A DNA stretch of 64,000 bases from Microvirga splendida (lineage in GTDB: Bacteria; Pseudomonadota; Alphaproteobacteria; Rhizobiales; Beijerinckiaceae): NCBI RefSeq assembly GCF_016427565.1, contig NZ_JAELXT010000002.1, positions 248,001-312,000 on the forward strand, given 5' to 3'. Position numbers and translations under genes: made by a program. Below, one piece after another: positions 9,131 through 16,967 of the stretch; position 1 is the first letter of the stretch; every line of letters begins with the position of its first letter. Below the pieces are notes generated by a model. The model worked only from the letters and a program-made list of their open reading frames with translations, had not been told where the DNA came from and made no database searches.

Positions 9131-9785
9131 GATGATCCGCCTCATCGCCGCCTCCACGGGCGAAACCCTCTACATGGTGGCCGTCTCGGCCCTGATCGCA
9201 ACCATCCTCGGGCTGCCGCTCGGCGTCTTTCTCGCCACCTCGGCCAAGGGCGAGCTGTTCGCCGCGCCGTGGGTCAACCGGGTGCTCGGCCTGATCGTCA
9301 ACGCCACGCGCTCCACGCCCTTCATCATCCTGGTGGTCGCGATCATTCCCTTCACGCGCCTGATCGCCGGCACGTCCATCGGCACCAATGCCGCCATCGT
9401 GCCGCTGACCATTGCGGCAACGCCCTTCATCGCGCGCCTCATCGAGGGCGCGATCCGCGAAGTGGACCAGGGGCTGATCGAAGCGGCGCGCGCCTTCGGG
9501 GCAAGCCCGCTGCAGATCGTCTTGAAGGTTCTGATCCCCGAGGCTCTTCCCGGCATCGTGCTCGGCCTGACCCTCGCCATCGTGTCGCTGCTCGGCTTCT
9601 CGGCCATGGTGGGCGCGGTCGGCGGCGGTGGCCTCGGCGATCTCGGCATCCGCTACGGCTACCAGCGCTTCATGCCCGAGATGATGCTTGCCGTGGTGGT
9701 CGTGCTCATCGTCCTCGTCCAGGCGGTGCAGAGCATCGGCGACCGCCTCGCCCGCCGCCTCAACAAGCGCATCCGCCACGCCTGA
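9120..9785 (+). CDS. metI: Methionine ABC transporter permease MetI
   Basis: 221-aa inner-membrane protein with five or so transmembrane helices. The permease EAA loop is visible as [20 protein letters not shown] (about 118-137), the contact site for Met[22 protein letters not shown] is highly typical of MetI. It begins inside the 3' end of metN (11-base overlap) and is followed 33 bp later by metQ. Confidence 0.95.
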   Translation: MSPEMIRLIAASTGETLYMVAVSALIATILGLPLGVFLATSAKGELFAAPWVNRVLGLIVNATRSTPFIILVVAIIPFTRLIAGTSIGTNAAIVPLTIAATPFIARLIEGAIREVDQGLIEAARAFGASPLQIVLKVLIPEALPGIVLGLTLAIVSLLGFSAMVGAVGGGGLGDLGIRYGYQRFMPEMMLAVVVVLIVLVQAVQSIGDRLARRLNKRIRHA

Positions 9786-9818
9786 TCACCGTCACAACAT
9801 CGCACAAGGAGTAACACG

Positions 9819-10604
9819 ATGTCCCTGAAGAAACTGGGTTTTGCAGCCCTCTTCTCCCTTGCCGCCCTGCCGGCCCTCGCGCAGACGCAGACCCTGCGCA
9901 TCGGCGCCACCCCCGGCCCGCACGCGCAGATCCTGGAGGCCGTGAAGCCGATTGCTGCGAAGAAGGGCCTCGACATCAAGATCGTCGAGTTCTCCGACTA
10001 CGTGGTGCCGAACGAGGCCCTGTCCTCCGGCGAGCTGGAAGCGAACTCGTTCCAGCACCAGCCCTATCTGGACAACCAGAAGGAAAACCGCGGCTACAAG
10101 ATCGAGACCGTCGCGCAGACCGTGAACTTCCCGATCGGCATCTACTCCAAGAAGCACAAATCCTTCGATGCGCTGCCGAACGGCGCGAGCATCGCCATCC
10201 CGAACGATCCCACCAACGGCGGGCGCGCGCTTCTGCTTCTCCAGGACAAGGGCGTGATCAAGCTGAAGGACGGCGTGGGCTTCAAGCCGACCATTCTCGA
10301 CATCACCGAGAACACCAAGAAGCTGAAGTTCACCGAGATCGACGCCGCCCAGGCGCCCCGCGTGCTCGACGACGTGGACGCCGCCGTCATCAACACCAAC
10401 TATGCCACGCAGGCCGGCCTCGACCCGGTCAAGGACGCCCTGACCCGCGAGGACCCCAAGGGTCCCTACGTGAACGTCATCGCCGTGCGCGCAGAGGACA
10501 AGGACAAGCCGTGGGTGAAGACCCTCGTCGAGGCCTATCGCTCGCCCGAGGTGAAGAAGTTCGTGGACGAGAAGTTCAAGGGCGCGGTGCTCACCAGCTG
10601 GTAA
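9819..10604 (+). CDS. metQ: Methionine-binding protein MetQ (NlpA family)
   Basis: 261-aa periplasmic binding protein of the metNIQ importer. Signal peptide of about 22 residues ending in ALAQ, with no lipobox cysteine, so it is a soluble rather than a lipid-anchored form. The NlpA family pattern is clear: TLRIGATPGPHAQILE, EFSDYVVPNEALSSGELEAN, FQHQPYLD, and the late segment AAVINTNYATQAGLDP. GGAG lies before ATG 9819. A strong terminator follows at 10630. Confidence 0.95.
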   Translation: MSLKKLGFAALFSLAALPALAQTQTLRIGATPGPHAQILEAVKPIAAKKGLDIKIVEFSDYVVPNEALSSGELEANSFQHQPYLDNQKENRGYKIETVAQTVNFPIGIYSKKHKSFDALPNGASIAIPNDPTNGGRALLLLQDKGVIKLKDGVGFKPTILDITENTKKLKFTEIDAAQAPRVLDDVDAAVINTNYATQAGLDPVKDALTREDPKGPYVNVIAVRAEDKDKPWVKTLVEAYRSPEVKKFVDEKFKGAVLTSW

Positions 10605-10629
10605 GGGCCGGTTGCCGACAGATGATCCG

Positions 10630-10660
10630 AAAGGCCGGGCCTGTGCCCGGCCTTTTTCTT
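10630..10660. terminator. Terminator after metQ
   Basis: GGCCGGGC-CTGT-GCCCGGCC stem (10633-10652) followed by TTTTTCTT. The A-run on the left side is short, so it works best for metQ, but it also lies at the end of the convergent flavoprotein gene. Confidence 0.88.
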
Positions 10661-10667
10661 TAGCCCG

Positions 10668-11747
10668 TCACTTCTGCCGCGGCTCCTTCAGATTGTCTCC
10701 GGCCGTCACGAAGCTCCCTGCCCTCTTGGCCTGCACGGCTTCGAGCAGCGTCCAGGCGGCGTTGCGCACCTCGTCCTGCACAGCCTCGTCCCGGTCGAGT
10801 TCCTCATGACTGGTGGCGTAGGGCTTCCAGTAACCGATATAGCGCTCGAACTCCGCGGCCGCTCCGGCCGGCACGAGTTCCATGGCGCGCAGCCAGTCGG
10901 AGAGGCTGCGGCGGACATCGCCCGCGCCTTCGGCATCGCCATGGACGATGACGGAGAAAAGCCGGCCTTCGAGGTGCTTGGGGTAATCCCAGCCCTTGAG
11001 TTCTAGGCCCTTCGCGAGGGGGACCGTCTTGCCTTCGGTCGAGGTCGGGTCCGGGTTGCCGCCATCGGCGCAGACGAGGCGGTCCATCATCAGCTTCAGG
11101 GGCGACGAGACCTGATACCAGTTGACCGGCGTGACGATCATCACCCCATGGGCCGCCACCCATTTCGGGTAGATGTCGTTCATCCAGTCGTGCGTCTGCC
11201 CGAGCGAGTAGTTGGGATAGCAGGAACACGGCCAGTGGCACAAAGCCGCCGCCGTCGAGAAGCAGGCCTTGCAGGGATGGATCTGACGCCCGTATTCCGC
11301 CGCGAGGCGGCTGAGCTCCAGCACCTCGACCTCCGTGTTCTCCGCGCTGCCGAGAATCTGACGGGCGATCTCCACGAGGCGGTAGGTCTTGGACATCTCG
11401 CCCGGGCATGTGTGCTCGCTGCGGGAGGAGGCCGCAATCAGCAGGAAGCGGGCTGGGCCGCTTGAATCCTCGTGCTGCTTCTGCGCCACGTCGATGGCCT
11501 GCTTGGCGGCGAGCCAGTCGACGGCGAGATCGTAATCGGGATCGGCGAAGCCGGGACCGGCCTTGCGGGTCTTCGGGCTCTTGCGGTGGTGGCTGTAGGC
11601 ATCCCAGGCCGCATCCGCGATCCGCTGCAACTCGCCCGAGAGCGGCTCGAAGGCCGGGTCCTGGAACTGCTCGAGAAACCGTCTGCGGTATTCCTTCTCG
11701 TCGAGGGTCGGATCGGGGGTGCCCTTCCGGGCTTCTGGAATGGACAA
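10668..11747 (-). CDS. Flavodoxin-fold NAD(P)H-dependent FMN reductase-like protein with Cys cluster
   Basis: 359 aa from a proposed TTG start at 11747, which has AGGAG eight bases upstream; the longer ATG start at 11816 lacks an SD and adds an Arg-rich tail. About 100 residues precede a flavodoxin-like FMN domain: ARFLLIAASSRSEHTCPGEM (phosphate loop) and GVMIVTPVNWYQVSSPLKLM (flavin loop). Between them lies a Cys cluster, HPCKAC then LCHWPCSCYPN, giving C-x2-C-x7-C-x3-C-x-C. Some iron-sulfur flavoproteins carry a compact cluster in the same place, so a metal or Fe-S site is possible. Substrate unknown. Divergent from the aldo/keto reductase. Confidence 0.8.
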   Translation of the reverse strand: MSIPEARKGTPDPTLDEKEYRRRFLEQFQDPAFEPLSGELQRIADAAWDAYSHHRKSPKTRKAGPGFADPDYDLAVDWLAAKQAIDVAQKQHEDSSGPARFLLIAASSRSEHTCPGEMSKTYRLVEIARQILGSAENTEVEVLELSRLAAEYGRQIHPCKACFSTAAALCHWPCSCYPNYSLGQTHDWMNDIYPKWVAAHGVMIVTPVNWYQVSSPLKLMMDRLVCADGGNPDPTSTEGKTVPLAKGLELKGWDYPKHLEGRLFSVIVHGDAEGAGDVRRSLSDWLRAMELVPAGAAAEFERYIGYWKPYATSHEELDRDEAVQDEVRNAAWTLLEAVQAKRAGSFVTAGDNLKEPRQK

Positions 11748-11896
11748 GGCGCAGCTCCTGCGTCGCGGCGAAGTTGCCAAGCTCGGAACGCGGGGTGGCC
11801 ATGCAGGTTCCGGCATGTCGTGCCGCCGGAATCATCACTATTTGCTTATCGGGCTCGAAGCCCTACCTCCCTGCCGCACCACCAACGGAGCCGCCG

Positions 11897-12724
11897 ATGT
11901 CCGCCACACCCACGATCCGCCTGAACGATGGAAGCACGATGCCGCAGGTGGGCTTCGGCGTCTGGCGAGTGTCCAATGAGGAGGCCAAGGGCGCCGTCGC
12001 AGGAGCGATCGAGGCGGGCTACCGCTCCATCGACACGGCGTCGATCTACGGCAACGAGGAGGGCGTGGGCGAGGCGATCCGCTCCACGTCCATTCCCCGT
12101 GAAGAGCTCTTCATCACCACCAAGGTCTGGAACGACCGCCAGGGCTACGACAGCACCCTGCAAGCCTTCGACGAGAGCCTGGCGCGCCTGAGGCTCGATT
12201 ACGTCGACCTCTATCTCATCCACTGGCCCGTGGCGGGCAGCGAGGCCTATCGCGACACCTGGCGGGCGCTGATCAAGCTGCAGCAGGACGGGCGCGCGAA
12301 ATCCATCGGTGTCTCGAACTTCATGGTGCCGCACCTGCAGCGCCTGATCGACGAGACCGGCGTGACGCCTGCCGTCAACCAGATCGAGCTGCATCCCCGC
12401 TTCCAGCAGAAGGAACTGCAGGCCTTCCACAAGGCGAACGGCATCGTCACGGAATGCTGGGGGCCGCTCGGTCAGGGCAAGATCCTCGCGGAGGACACCT
12501 TCGCGGCCATCGGCCGGAAATACGGCAAGACACCAGCCCAGGTCATCCTGCGCTGGCATCTCGACCATGGCTTCGTGGTCATTCCGAAATCCGTGACGCC
12601 GTCGCGCATCCGCGAGAACATCGCCGTGTTCGACTTCCAGCTGGATGCCGACGACATGCGCGCCATCGCGGCCCTCGACAGCGCCTCGGGCCGCGTCGGC
12701 CCCGACCCGGCGGTGTTCGCCTGA
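11897..12724 (+). CDS. Aldo/keto reductase (2,5-diketo-D-gluconate reductase-like)
   Basis: 275-aa NADPH-dependent TIM-barrel oxidoreductase. Catalytic tetrad residues lie in GYRSIDTASIYGNEEGVGEA (Asp, Tyr), FITTKVWND (Lys) and YLIHWPV (His). Cofactor-binding motifs are IGVSNF, and VVIPKSVTPSRIRENIAVFD near the C-terminus. Closest in pattern to DkgA/DkgB enzymes that reduce 2,5-diketogluconate, methylglyoxal and other aldehydes. Start ATG 11897. Divergently transcribed from the flavoprotein gene, with which it may share control. Confidence 0.92.
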   Translation: MSATPTIRLNDGSTMPQVGFGVWRVSNEEAKGAVAGAIEAGYRSIDTASIYGNEEGVGEAIRSTSIPREELFITTKVWNDRQGYDSTLQAFDESLARLRLDYVDLYLIHWPVAGSEAYRDTWRALIKLQQDGRAKSIGVSNFMVPHLQRLIDETGVTPAVNQIELHPRFQQKELQAFHKANGIVTECWGPLGQGKILAEDTFAAIGRKYGKTPAQVILRWHLDHGFVVIPKSVTPSRIRENIAVFDFQLDADDMRAIAALDSASGRVGPDPAVFA

Positions 12725-12740
12725 ACCTCGGGAACGGCTT

Positions 12741-13547
12741 CTACAGGCGGCCCTTCGCAGGGTCGCCCGTTGCCTCGAACTGCCTGTAGATCGCCTCCGC
12801 GATCGGCAGGAGCTGCGCGCGGTCGGCCTTCGCCGTGACCACGTAGGATAGGCCATTGTCGATCCAGGAAAACGCCGACACATCCGCCTGGGATTCGAAG
12901 CGGAACGAGGTCTGATCGTCCGTTCCGCCGGATCGTGCATAAAGCGTGAGCCGGTTGCCGCCGGCATTCTCGTACATGAAGAGCGCCGCCGCCTCCCCGC
13001 TGTCCGGGAGGAGCCTTCCGCCGATGAGCCGATAGCCCTGCGCGTTCAGGTTCGGAGCGGTGAGCGGCTTGCCGACGCGGCGGGACAGCCACTGCACGAG
13101 ATGCGCCTCCTGCTCGGCCGGCACCTCCACCGGGTGCAGGCGCTCGCTCACATAGATGCGGTGGGCCGCGATGGCGTTGTTCGAAACGCTCGTCTCGGCC
13201 ACGCGGCTCGGGCCGGTTGACAACCAGGCCATGCCCGCCGCTCCCAGGACGCCGCCGACGAGGAGACCCGCCACGGCGGCCGCAATGGCCGCAGGACGAC
13301 CTCGCGGCGGACGGCGCTGCGCGGCCATGAGGTTGGCGACCCGGAGGCGTGAGGGAATGGGCTCGGCGGCCTTGAAGGCGAGCCGGGCGCGCAGGGCCTC
13401 GCGCTGTTCGATCTCCTGCCCGACCTGATCGGCCAGGGCCGGGTGGTCGTCCAGATAGGCCCTGACCGCCTCGCGCCGCGACAGCGGGAGCCTGCCGTCC
13501 ACATAGGCCTGCAGATCGTCTTCTCCGATGGGACGCTCGCCCGTCAC
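12741..13547 (-). CDS. Membrane-bound anti-sigma factor
   Basis: 268 aa. The cytoplasmic N-terminus (IGEDDLQAYVDGRLPLSRR) is typical of anti-sigma domains in Rhizobiales. A single transmembrane segment lies near residues 86-110, followed by a periplasmic domain ending in a LPIAEAIYRQFEA helix. The HxxxCxxC zinc motif of ZAS anti-sigma factors is absent. It begins with GTG overlapping the TGA of the sigma gene (GTGA), the usual coupling of sigma and anti-sigma. It should hold the ECF sigma factor at the membrane until an envelope signal is sensed. Confidence 0.88.
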   Translation of the reverse strand: MTGERPIGEDDLQAYVDGRLPLSRREAVRAYLDDHPALADQVGQEIEQREALRARLAFKAAEPIPSRLRVANLMAAQRRPPRGRPAAIAAAVAGLLVGGVLGAAGMAWLSTGPSRVAETSVSNNAIAAHRIYVSERLHPVEVPAEQEAHLVQWLSRRVGKPLTAPNLNAQGYRLIGGRLLPDSGEAAALFMYENAGGNRLTLYARSGGTDDQTSFRFESQADVSAFSWIDNGLSYVVTAKADRAQLLPIAEAIYRQFEATGDPAKGRL

Positions 13548-14083
13548 TTCACTCTCCTCAAGGCGGACCCGCGCCCGGTCTCCATGAATTCCCTCAATCG
13601 TGCCCGCGCCCGGCTCAGGCGGGACATGACCGTGCCGAGCGGGATCCCCAGAACCTTCGCGGCCTGCTCATAGGACAGGTCCTCGACGCCGACCAGCAGC
13701 AGCAGGGAGCGCTGCTCCTCGGGCAGGGCATCGAGCCCGGCGAGAACGTCGCGCAGGCCCGCATGGCTCTCGGGGCTGGTCCCGGGAGCCTGAACGTCGG
13801 CCAGAGCCTCTTCCCCAACGTGAGTCCCGCGCGCCTTGCGCTGCCTCAGGCCGTTGAGGAACAGGTTGCGCTGGATGGTGAAGAGCCAGGCTCTCAGATC
13901 GCCTTCCTGCCGGCGCTGGCCCCATCGTCCGATCGCCCGCTCCAGGGTGTCCTGAACGAGATCGTCGGCCGCCTCGCGGTCGCGCAGCAGGGCCCAGGCG
14001 TAACGCCTCAGGGCCGGGATCTGCGGTTCGAGAAGGGAGGCGATCTCGTCCAAGGTGGGCTCTCGAGCTATGGCATCATTCAA
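13544..14083 (-). CDS. ECF-family RNA polymerase sigma factor
   Basis: About 179 aa. Region 2 is visible as YAWALLRDREAADDLVQDTLERAIGRW followed by LRAWLFTIQRNLFLNGLRQ. Region 4 is LPEEQRSLLLLVGVEDLSYEQAA with the HTH IPLGTVMSRLSRARARLRE. No in-frame ATG lies at a sensible place; TTG 14083 (MNDAIAREPTL) leaves 26 bp to the upstream gene, whereas longer starts run into it. Weak SD, so the start is uncertain. Translationally coupled to its anti-sigma factor and preceded by a secreted-repeat gene likely in the same transcript. Confidence 0.9.
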   Translation of the reverse strand: MNDAIAREPTLDEIASLLEPQIPALRRYAWALLRDREAADDLVQDTLERAIGRWGQRRQEGDLRAWLFTIQRNLFLNGLRQRKARGTHVGEEALADVQAPGTSPESHAGLRDVLAGLDALPEEQRSLLLLVGVEDLSYEQAAKVLGIPLGTVMSRLSRARARLREFMETGRGSALRRVK

Positions 14084-14109
14084 GGCCGAACCGCCGGCCT
14101 CGGCAAGGC

Positions 14110-14496
14110 TTACGGCATCGCCACGTGCCAGACGTTGTTGACGCCGTCGCCCGTGACCTCGCCGGGCTTCGTGTCCTTCACCCAGAGATAGAGCGGCTTG
14201 CCCTTGTAGGCCCATTGCTTGGAGCCGTCGTCGCGGGTGACCAAGCTCCAGTCGCCGGAGGCCGAGGCATTCGCGGGCGCCATCAGCGGCGGCCAGTTCT
14301 GGGCGCATTGGCCGTTGCAGGCCGACTTGCCGGCCGTGTCGCGGTCGAAGGTGTAGAGCGTCATGCCCTTGGCATCGACGAGGGCCTTGCCCTTGCTCGT
14401 ATCAGCGACCTTCGCGGGAGCGGCGGTCTGGGCGAAGGCGACGGATGCGGCCGCGAGGGAGGCGGCCAGGATGGCGGGGCGCAGGATCTGTTTCAT
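14110..14496 (-). CDS. Exported COG4315-type 'secreted repeat' protein
   Basis: 128 aa with a signal peptide (AILAASLAAASVAFAQ, cleavage near 22). The mature protein has two copies of the family motif: GMTLYTFDRDTAGKSACNGQC with QNWPPL, and KGKPLYLWVKDTKPGEVTGDG. The two cysteines (SACNGQC) may form a disulfide. Such small periplasmic or surface proteins are frequent members of ECF sigma operons in Alphaproteobacteria, but their biochemical role is unknown. GGAGGACACCC precedes ATG 14496. Probably the first gene of the secreted repeat-sigma-anti-sigma operon. Confidence 0.85.
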   Translation of the reverse strand: MKQILRPAILAASLAAASVAFAQTAAPAKVADTSKGKALVDAKGMTLYTFDRDTAGKSACNGQCAQNWPPLMAPANASASGDWSLVTRDDGSKQWAYKGKPLYLWVKDTKPGEVTGDGVNNVWHVAMP

Positions 14497-14533
14497 GGGT
14501 GTCCTCCGAGGTCGGGTTTGACCACACCCTCTA

Positions 14534-14561
14534 AGACACGGGGGCCGCGCCCCTTATTCCC
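14534..14561 (-). promoter_or_regulatory. Candidate ECF-type promoter for the sigma operon
   Basis: Read on the minus strand, GGGAATAA (14561-14554) is followed 13 bases later by CGTGTCT (14540-14534), about 38 bases before the ATG at 14496. GGAAT-type -35 and CGTNT-type -10 elements are usual for ECF sigma factors. The spacer itself is a GC palindrome. Inference only. Confidence 0.35.
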
Positions 14562-14587
14562 GCAAGCCTGACAACAGTCTTCGTGTC

Positions 14588-15103
14588 TTACCGGCCCGTG
14601 GCGTTGAATCGCGACGGATCGTCGAGGGGCTCGCGCAGCTCGATCCGGTGGCGGCCGTTGTCGCGGATCTGCGCGGTCCGGTACGTCCCGTCCAGTTCGT
14701 CCTGCGGCGGCTGGAGGATGTCGACGCCGGCCTCGTCGAGGCGCCGCACCTCGCGGTCCACATCCGGCACGAGCAGGCTGACGACCGGCACCCTGGTTGC
14801 CTGGACGGCGGCCGTCGTCTCGGGCTCCTGAGGCAGGATGTGATCGGCCTCGGAAATCTCGAGCAGGAAGCCGCTGCGCTCCAGCACCGCCTTGCGCCCC
14901 GCCACGAGGCTCTGGCTGCCGAGCAGGCGGAAGCCCAGCCTGTCCTGATACCACCTGACGCTCGCGTCGAAATCCGGCGTGCGGAGGGAGGCCGAGCTGG
15001 GGCGGGGCTCGCTGTCGGCTGCCGCCGGTGACAAGGACAGTGCGAGGCTGGCGACGGTCAGCTGCGCCGCAAGGAGGACGCGCCACAGGCTTGGCCGCCC
15101 CAT
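14588..15103 (-). CDS. Exported VOC (glyoxalase/bleomycin-resistance fold) protein
   Basis: 171 aa from ATG 15103. It begins MGRPSLWRVLLAAQLTVASL and runs to LSPAAADS, a signal peptide cleaved near residue 28. The rest is one vicinal-oxygen-chelate module: SASLRTPDFDASVRWYQDRL, GFRLLGSQSLVAG, and later VVSLLVPDVDREVRRLDEAG with HRIELREPLDDP. The longer frame upstream (to 15226) would bury the signal peptide. VOC enzymes are normally cytoplasmic, so export is unusual. Substrate unknown. It lies between the ECF operon and the MarR gene, all on the minus strand. Confidence 0.8.
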   Translation of the reverse strand: MGRPSLWRVLLAAQLTVASLALSLSPAAADSEPRPSSASLRTPDFDASVRWYQDRLGFRLLGSQSLVAGRKAVLERSGFLLEISEADHILPQEPETTAAVQATRVPVVSLLVPDVDREVRRLDEAGVDILQPPQDELDGTYRTAQIRDNGRHRIELREPLDDPSRFNATGR

Positions 15104-15235
15104 GCAACGAATCGATTGTCCTGCTCTCACGTCAAATTCCTCGCTTAGCCAGCTATCGCTTAGCCTTATACACATGAACGCGCAGCGCGGCAGATCGTTT
15201 GGCGAGGGGCTGTACGGCCGAGCCATGCAGCCAGG

Positions 15236-15685
15236 TCATTCCTGAATGAGCTTGAGCAGCAGCGCCGACAGCTGCCCGGCTTCCTTGTCCGTGAGCTTTG
15301 CACTGATGAAGCGGTTGATGGCCGCGCCATAGACGCTCCACATCCGCCATTGGAGAGCCTTGCCCTCCTCCGTGATTTCGACCAGCTGGCGCCGCTTGTC
15401 GCCCGGATAGGGAACGCGGCGCACTAGGCCTTCCTTTTCCATGCGGTCGAGGAGCCTGGAGAGGTTGTACTGCTCGAAGAGCACCGCCTCCTCGATCTCG
15501 CGCGGGGTGAGCCGCCCCTCGGGGCCGCGCTTCAGCTCGAGCAGCACGTCGTACCAGTGCAGGGATGGGAACCCCGCGCTCTTCAGCTCCGCCTCGATCC
15601 GCCCCACCACCGTGCGCTCCGCCCGGATGAGGCGCCCCCAGGCCCTGATGATGGCGGCGGACGGCTCCTCGGGTGCTTCTTGCAT
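15236..15685 (-). CDS. MarR-family transcriptional regulator
   Basis: 149-aa winged-helix repressor. DNA-binding segment: GRLTPREIEEAVLFEQYNLSRLLDRMEKEGLVRR, followed by the wing VPYPGDKRRQLVEITEEGKA. No cysteine stands out as a redox sensor, so ligand sensing is more likely. It is divergent from doxX-gst, and three palindromic boxes lie in the 95-bp space between, so it very likely represses itself and that operon. Confidence 0.92.
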   Translation of the reverse strand: MQEAPEEPSAAIIRAWGRLIRAERTVVGRIEAELKSAGFPSLHWYDVLLELKRGPEGRLTPREIEEAVLFEQYNLSRLLDRMEKEGLVRRVPYPGDKRRQLVEITEEGKALQWRMWSVYGAAINRFISAKLTDKEAGQLSALLLKLIQE

Positions 15686-15709
15686 GGCGGCAAAGCTTTC
15701 CTGTTTTTA

Positions 15710-15769
15710 ATGCAATTGCATCGACATTGACAGCTTCATGCATCTGCATCAATTTATATGCACCTGCAT
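15710..15769. promoter_or_regulatory. Three MarR-type operator boxes (ATGCANNTGCAT)
   Basis: Three 12-mers lie between marR and doxX: ATGCAATTGCAT (15710-15721, a perfect palindrome), ATGCATCTGCAT (15738-15749) and ATGCACCTGCAT (15758-15769). All fit ATGCA-NN-TGCAT. Spacing is 28 and 20 bases. The last box is just 11 bases from the doxX ATG. Confidence 0.75.
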
Positions 15770-15780
15770 GGAGATTTGCA

Positions 15781-16230
15781 ATGGCACACGCTCAACCGAC
15801 CAATTCCGACTATGCCGCCCTGCTGCTCAGGGTCTCGCTCGGCATCATGTATATCGCCCACAGCCTCGTCCTGAAGTGGATGACCTTCACGCTCGCCGGC
15901 ACGGCGCAGTATTTCGAGTCCCTCGGCCTGCCCGCCGCTCTCGCCTATGCCACCTTCTGGGCCGAGCTCGTCGGCGGCATCCTGCTCGTGCTCGGCATTC
16001 AGAGCCGCTGGGTCGCTCTCGGCCTGCTGCCGGTTCTCTTCGGCGCGGCCTGGGTTCATATCGGCAACGGCTGGGTGTTCTCGGCTGAAGGAGGCGGCTG
16101 GGAATATCCGCTTTACCTGATCGTGCTCTCCGTCGCACAAGCCCTTCTCGGCGACGGGGCCTATGCCCTGAAGCCCTCCCGCCCCCTCTCCCTCTCCCCC
16201 GCTCCGGCTTCGCTCAAGACCGCAGCCTGA
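15781..16230 (+). CDS. DoxX-family membrane protein
   Basis: 149 aa with four hydrophobic helices. The DoxX pattern is seen in LLRVSLGIMYIAHSLVLKW, YATFWAELVGGILLVLGIQSRWVALGLLPVLFGA and a final helix LYLIVLSVAQALLGDGAYAL. DoxX proteins often accompany MarR regulators and glutathione or thiol enzymes in electrophile and quinone stress. GGAG lies 7 bases before ATG 15781. First gene of a two-gene operon with the downstream glutathione transferase (25-bp gap). Confidence 0.88.
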   Translation: MAHAQPTNSDYAALLLRVSLGIMYIAHSLVLKWMTFTLAGTAQYFESLGLPAALAYATFWAELVGGILLVLGIQSRWVALGLLPVLFGAAWVHIGNGWVFSAEGGGWEYPLYLIVLSVAQALLGDGAYALKPSRPLSLSPAPASLKTAA

Positions 16231-16255
16231 TCCTTCTCAACCCTGGAGAAACCCC

Positions 16256-16873
16256 ATGAAGCTCTACTACTATCCCGGCGCCTGCTCGCTCGCGCCCCAC
16301 ATCGTGGCCCGCGAGGCCGGCCTCCCCCTCAGCATCGAGAAGGTGGATCTCGCCAACCGCACCACCGAGACCGGCGCGAACTATCTCGCGGTCAACCCGA
16401 AGGGCTACGTTCCGGCCCTCGGCTTGAAGGACGACTCCGTGCTCACGGAAGTCAGCGCCATCATCCAGTACCTGGCCGATGCTCAGCCCGAGACGAAGCT
16501 TGCGCCGGCCGCCGGCAGCATGGAGCGCTACCGCCTGCTCGAATGGCTCGGCTTCATCAGCACCGAGATCCACAAGGGCTTCGGCCCCCTGTGGAACCCC
16601 ACGACCCCGGACGCCGTGAAGGCCGCCACGAAGGAGCGTCTCGCCAGCCGCTTCGCCTATCTCGACGAGACGCTCGCCAAGCAGCCCTTCCTGATGGGCG
16701 ACGCCTTCACCATCGCCGATGCCTATCTCTTCACGGTGGTGAACTGGACGAACTTCCACGGCATCGACATCTCGCCCTTCCCGAACCTGCAGGCCTTCCA
16801 GACCCGCATCGCCGCCCGCCCCGCTGTGCAGCAGGCGCTGGAAGCTGAAGGCTTGGTGAAGAAGGCGGCGTGA
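16256..16873 (+). CDS. Glutathione S-transferase (beta-class-like)
   Basis: 205 aa. The N-terminal thioredoxin-fold domain begins MKLYYYPGACSLAPHIVARE, where Cys10 is the beta-class catalytic cysteine; NPKGYVPAL carries the cis-proline, and LTEVSAIIQYLAD the glutathione-binding Glu/Ser pair. The helical domain has FLMGDAFTIADAYLFTVVNW. Likely conjugates glutathione to electrophiles or reduces mixed disulfides, in line with its pairing with DoxX and MarR. CTGGAG precedes ATG 16256. Confidence 0.93.
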   Translation: MKLYYYPGACSLAPHIVAREAGLPLSIEKVDLANRTTETGANYLAVNPKGYVPALGLKDDSVLTEVSAIIQYLADAQPETKLAPAAGSMERYRLLEWLGFISTEIHKGFGPLWNPTTPDAVKAATKERLASRFAYLDETLAKQPFLMGDAFTIADAYLFTVVNWTNFHGIDISPFPNLQAFQTRIAARPAVQQALEAEGLVKKAA

Positions 16874-16904
16874 AGCTGATCAACGCCTAGAGATCGCTAT
16901 AACG

Positions 16905-16937
16905 AAGGCTCCGGATGGTCCGGAGCCTTTCTTTTCT
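16905..16937 (+). terminator. Terminator after gst
   Basis: GGCTCCGGA-TGG-TCCGGAGCC stem (16907-16927) followed by TTTCTTTTCTT. It separates the high-GC doxX-gst operon from the low-GC gene that ends at 16968. Confidence 0.9.
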
Positions 16938-16967
16938 TGAGTATAATTTCACCAGTACAAGTGTAAG

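Noticed and set aside
13544..14308. 254-aa version of the ECF sigma factor
   Set aside because: The extra N-terminus overlaps the secreted-repeat gene and has no sigma domain; a TTG start at 14083 fits better.
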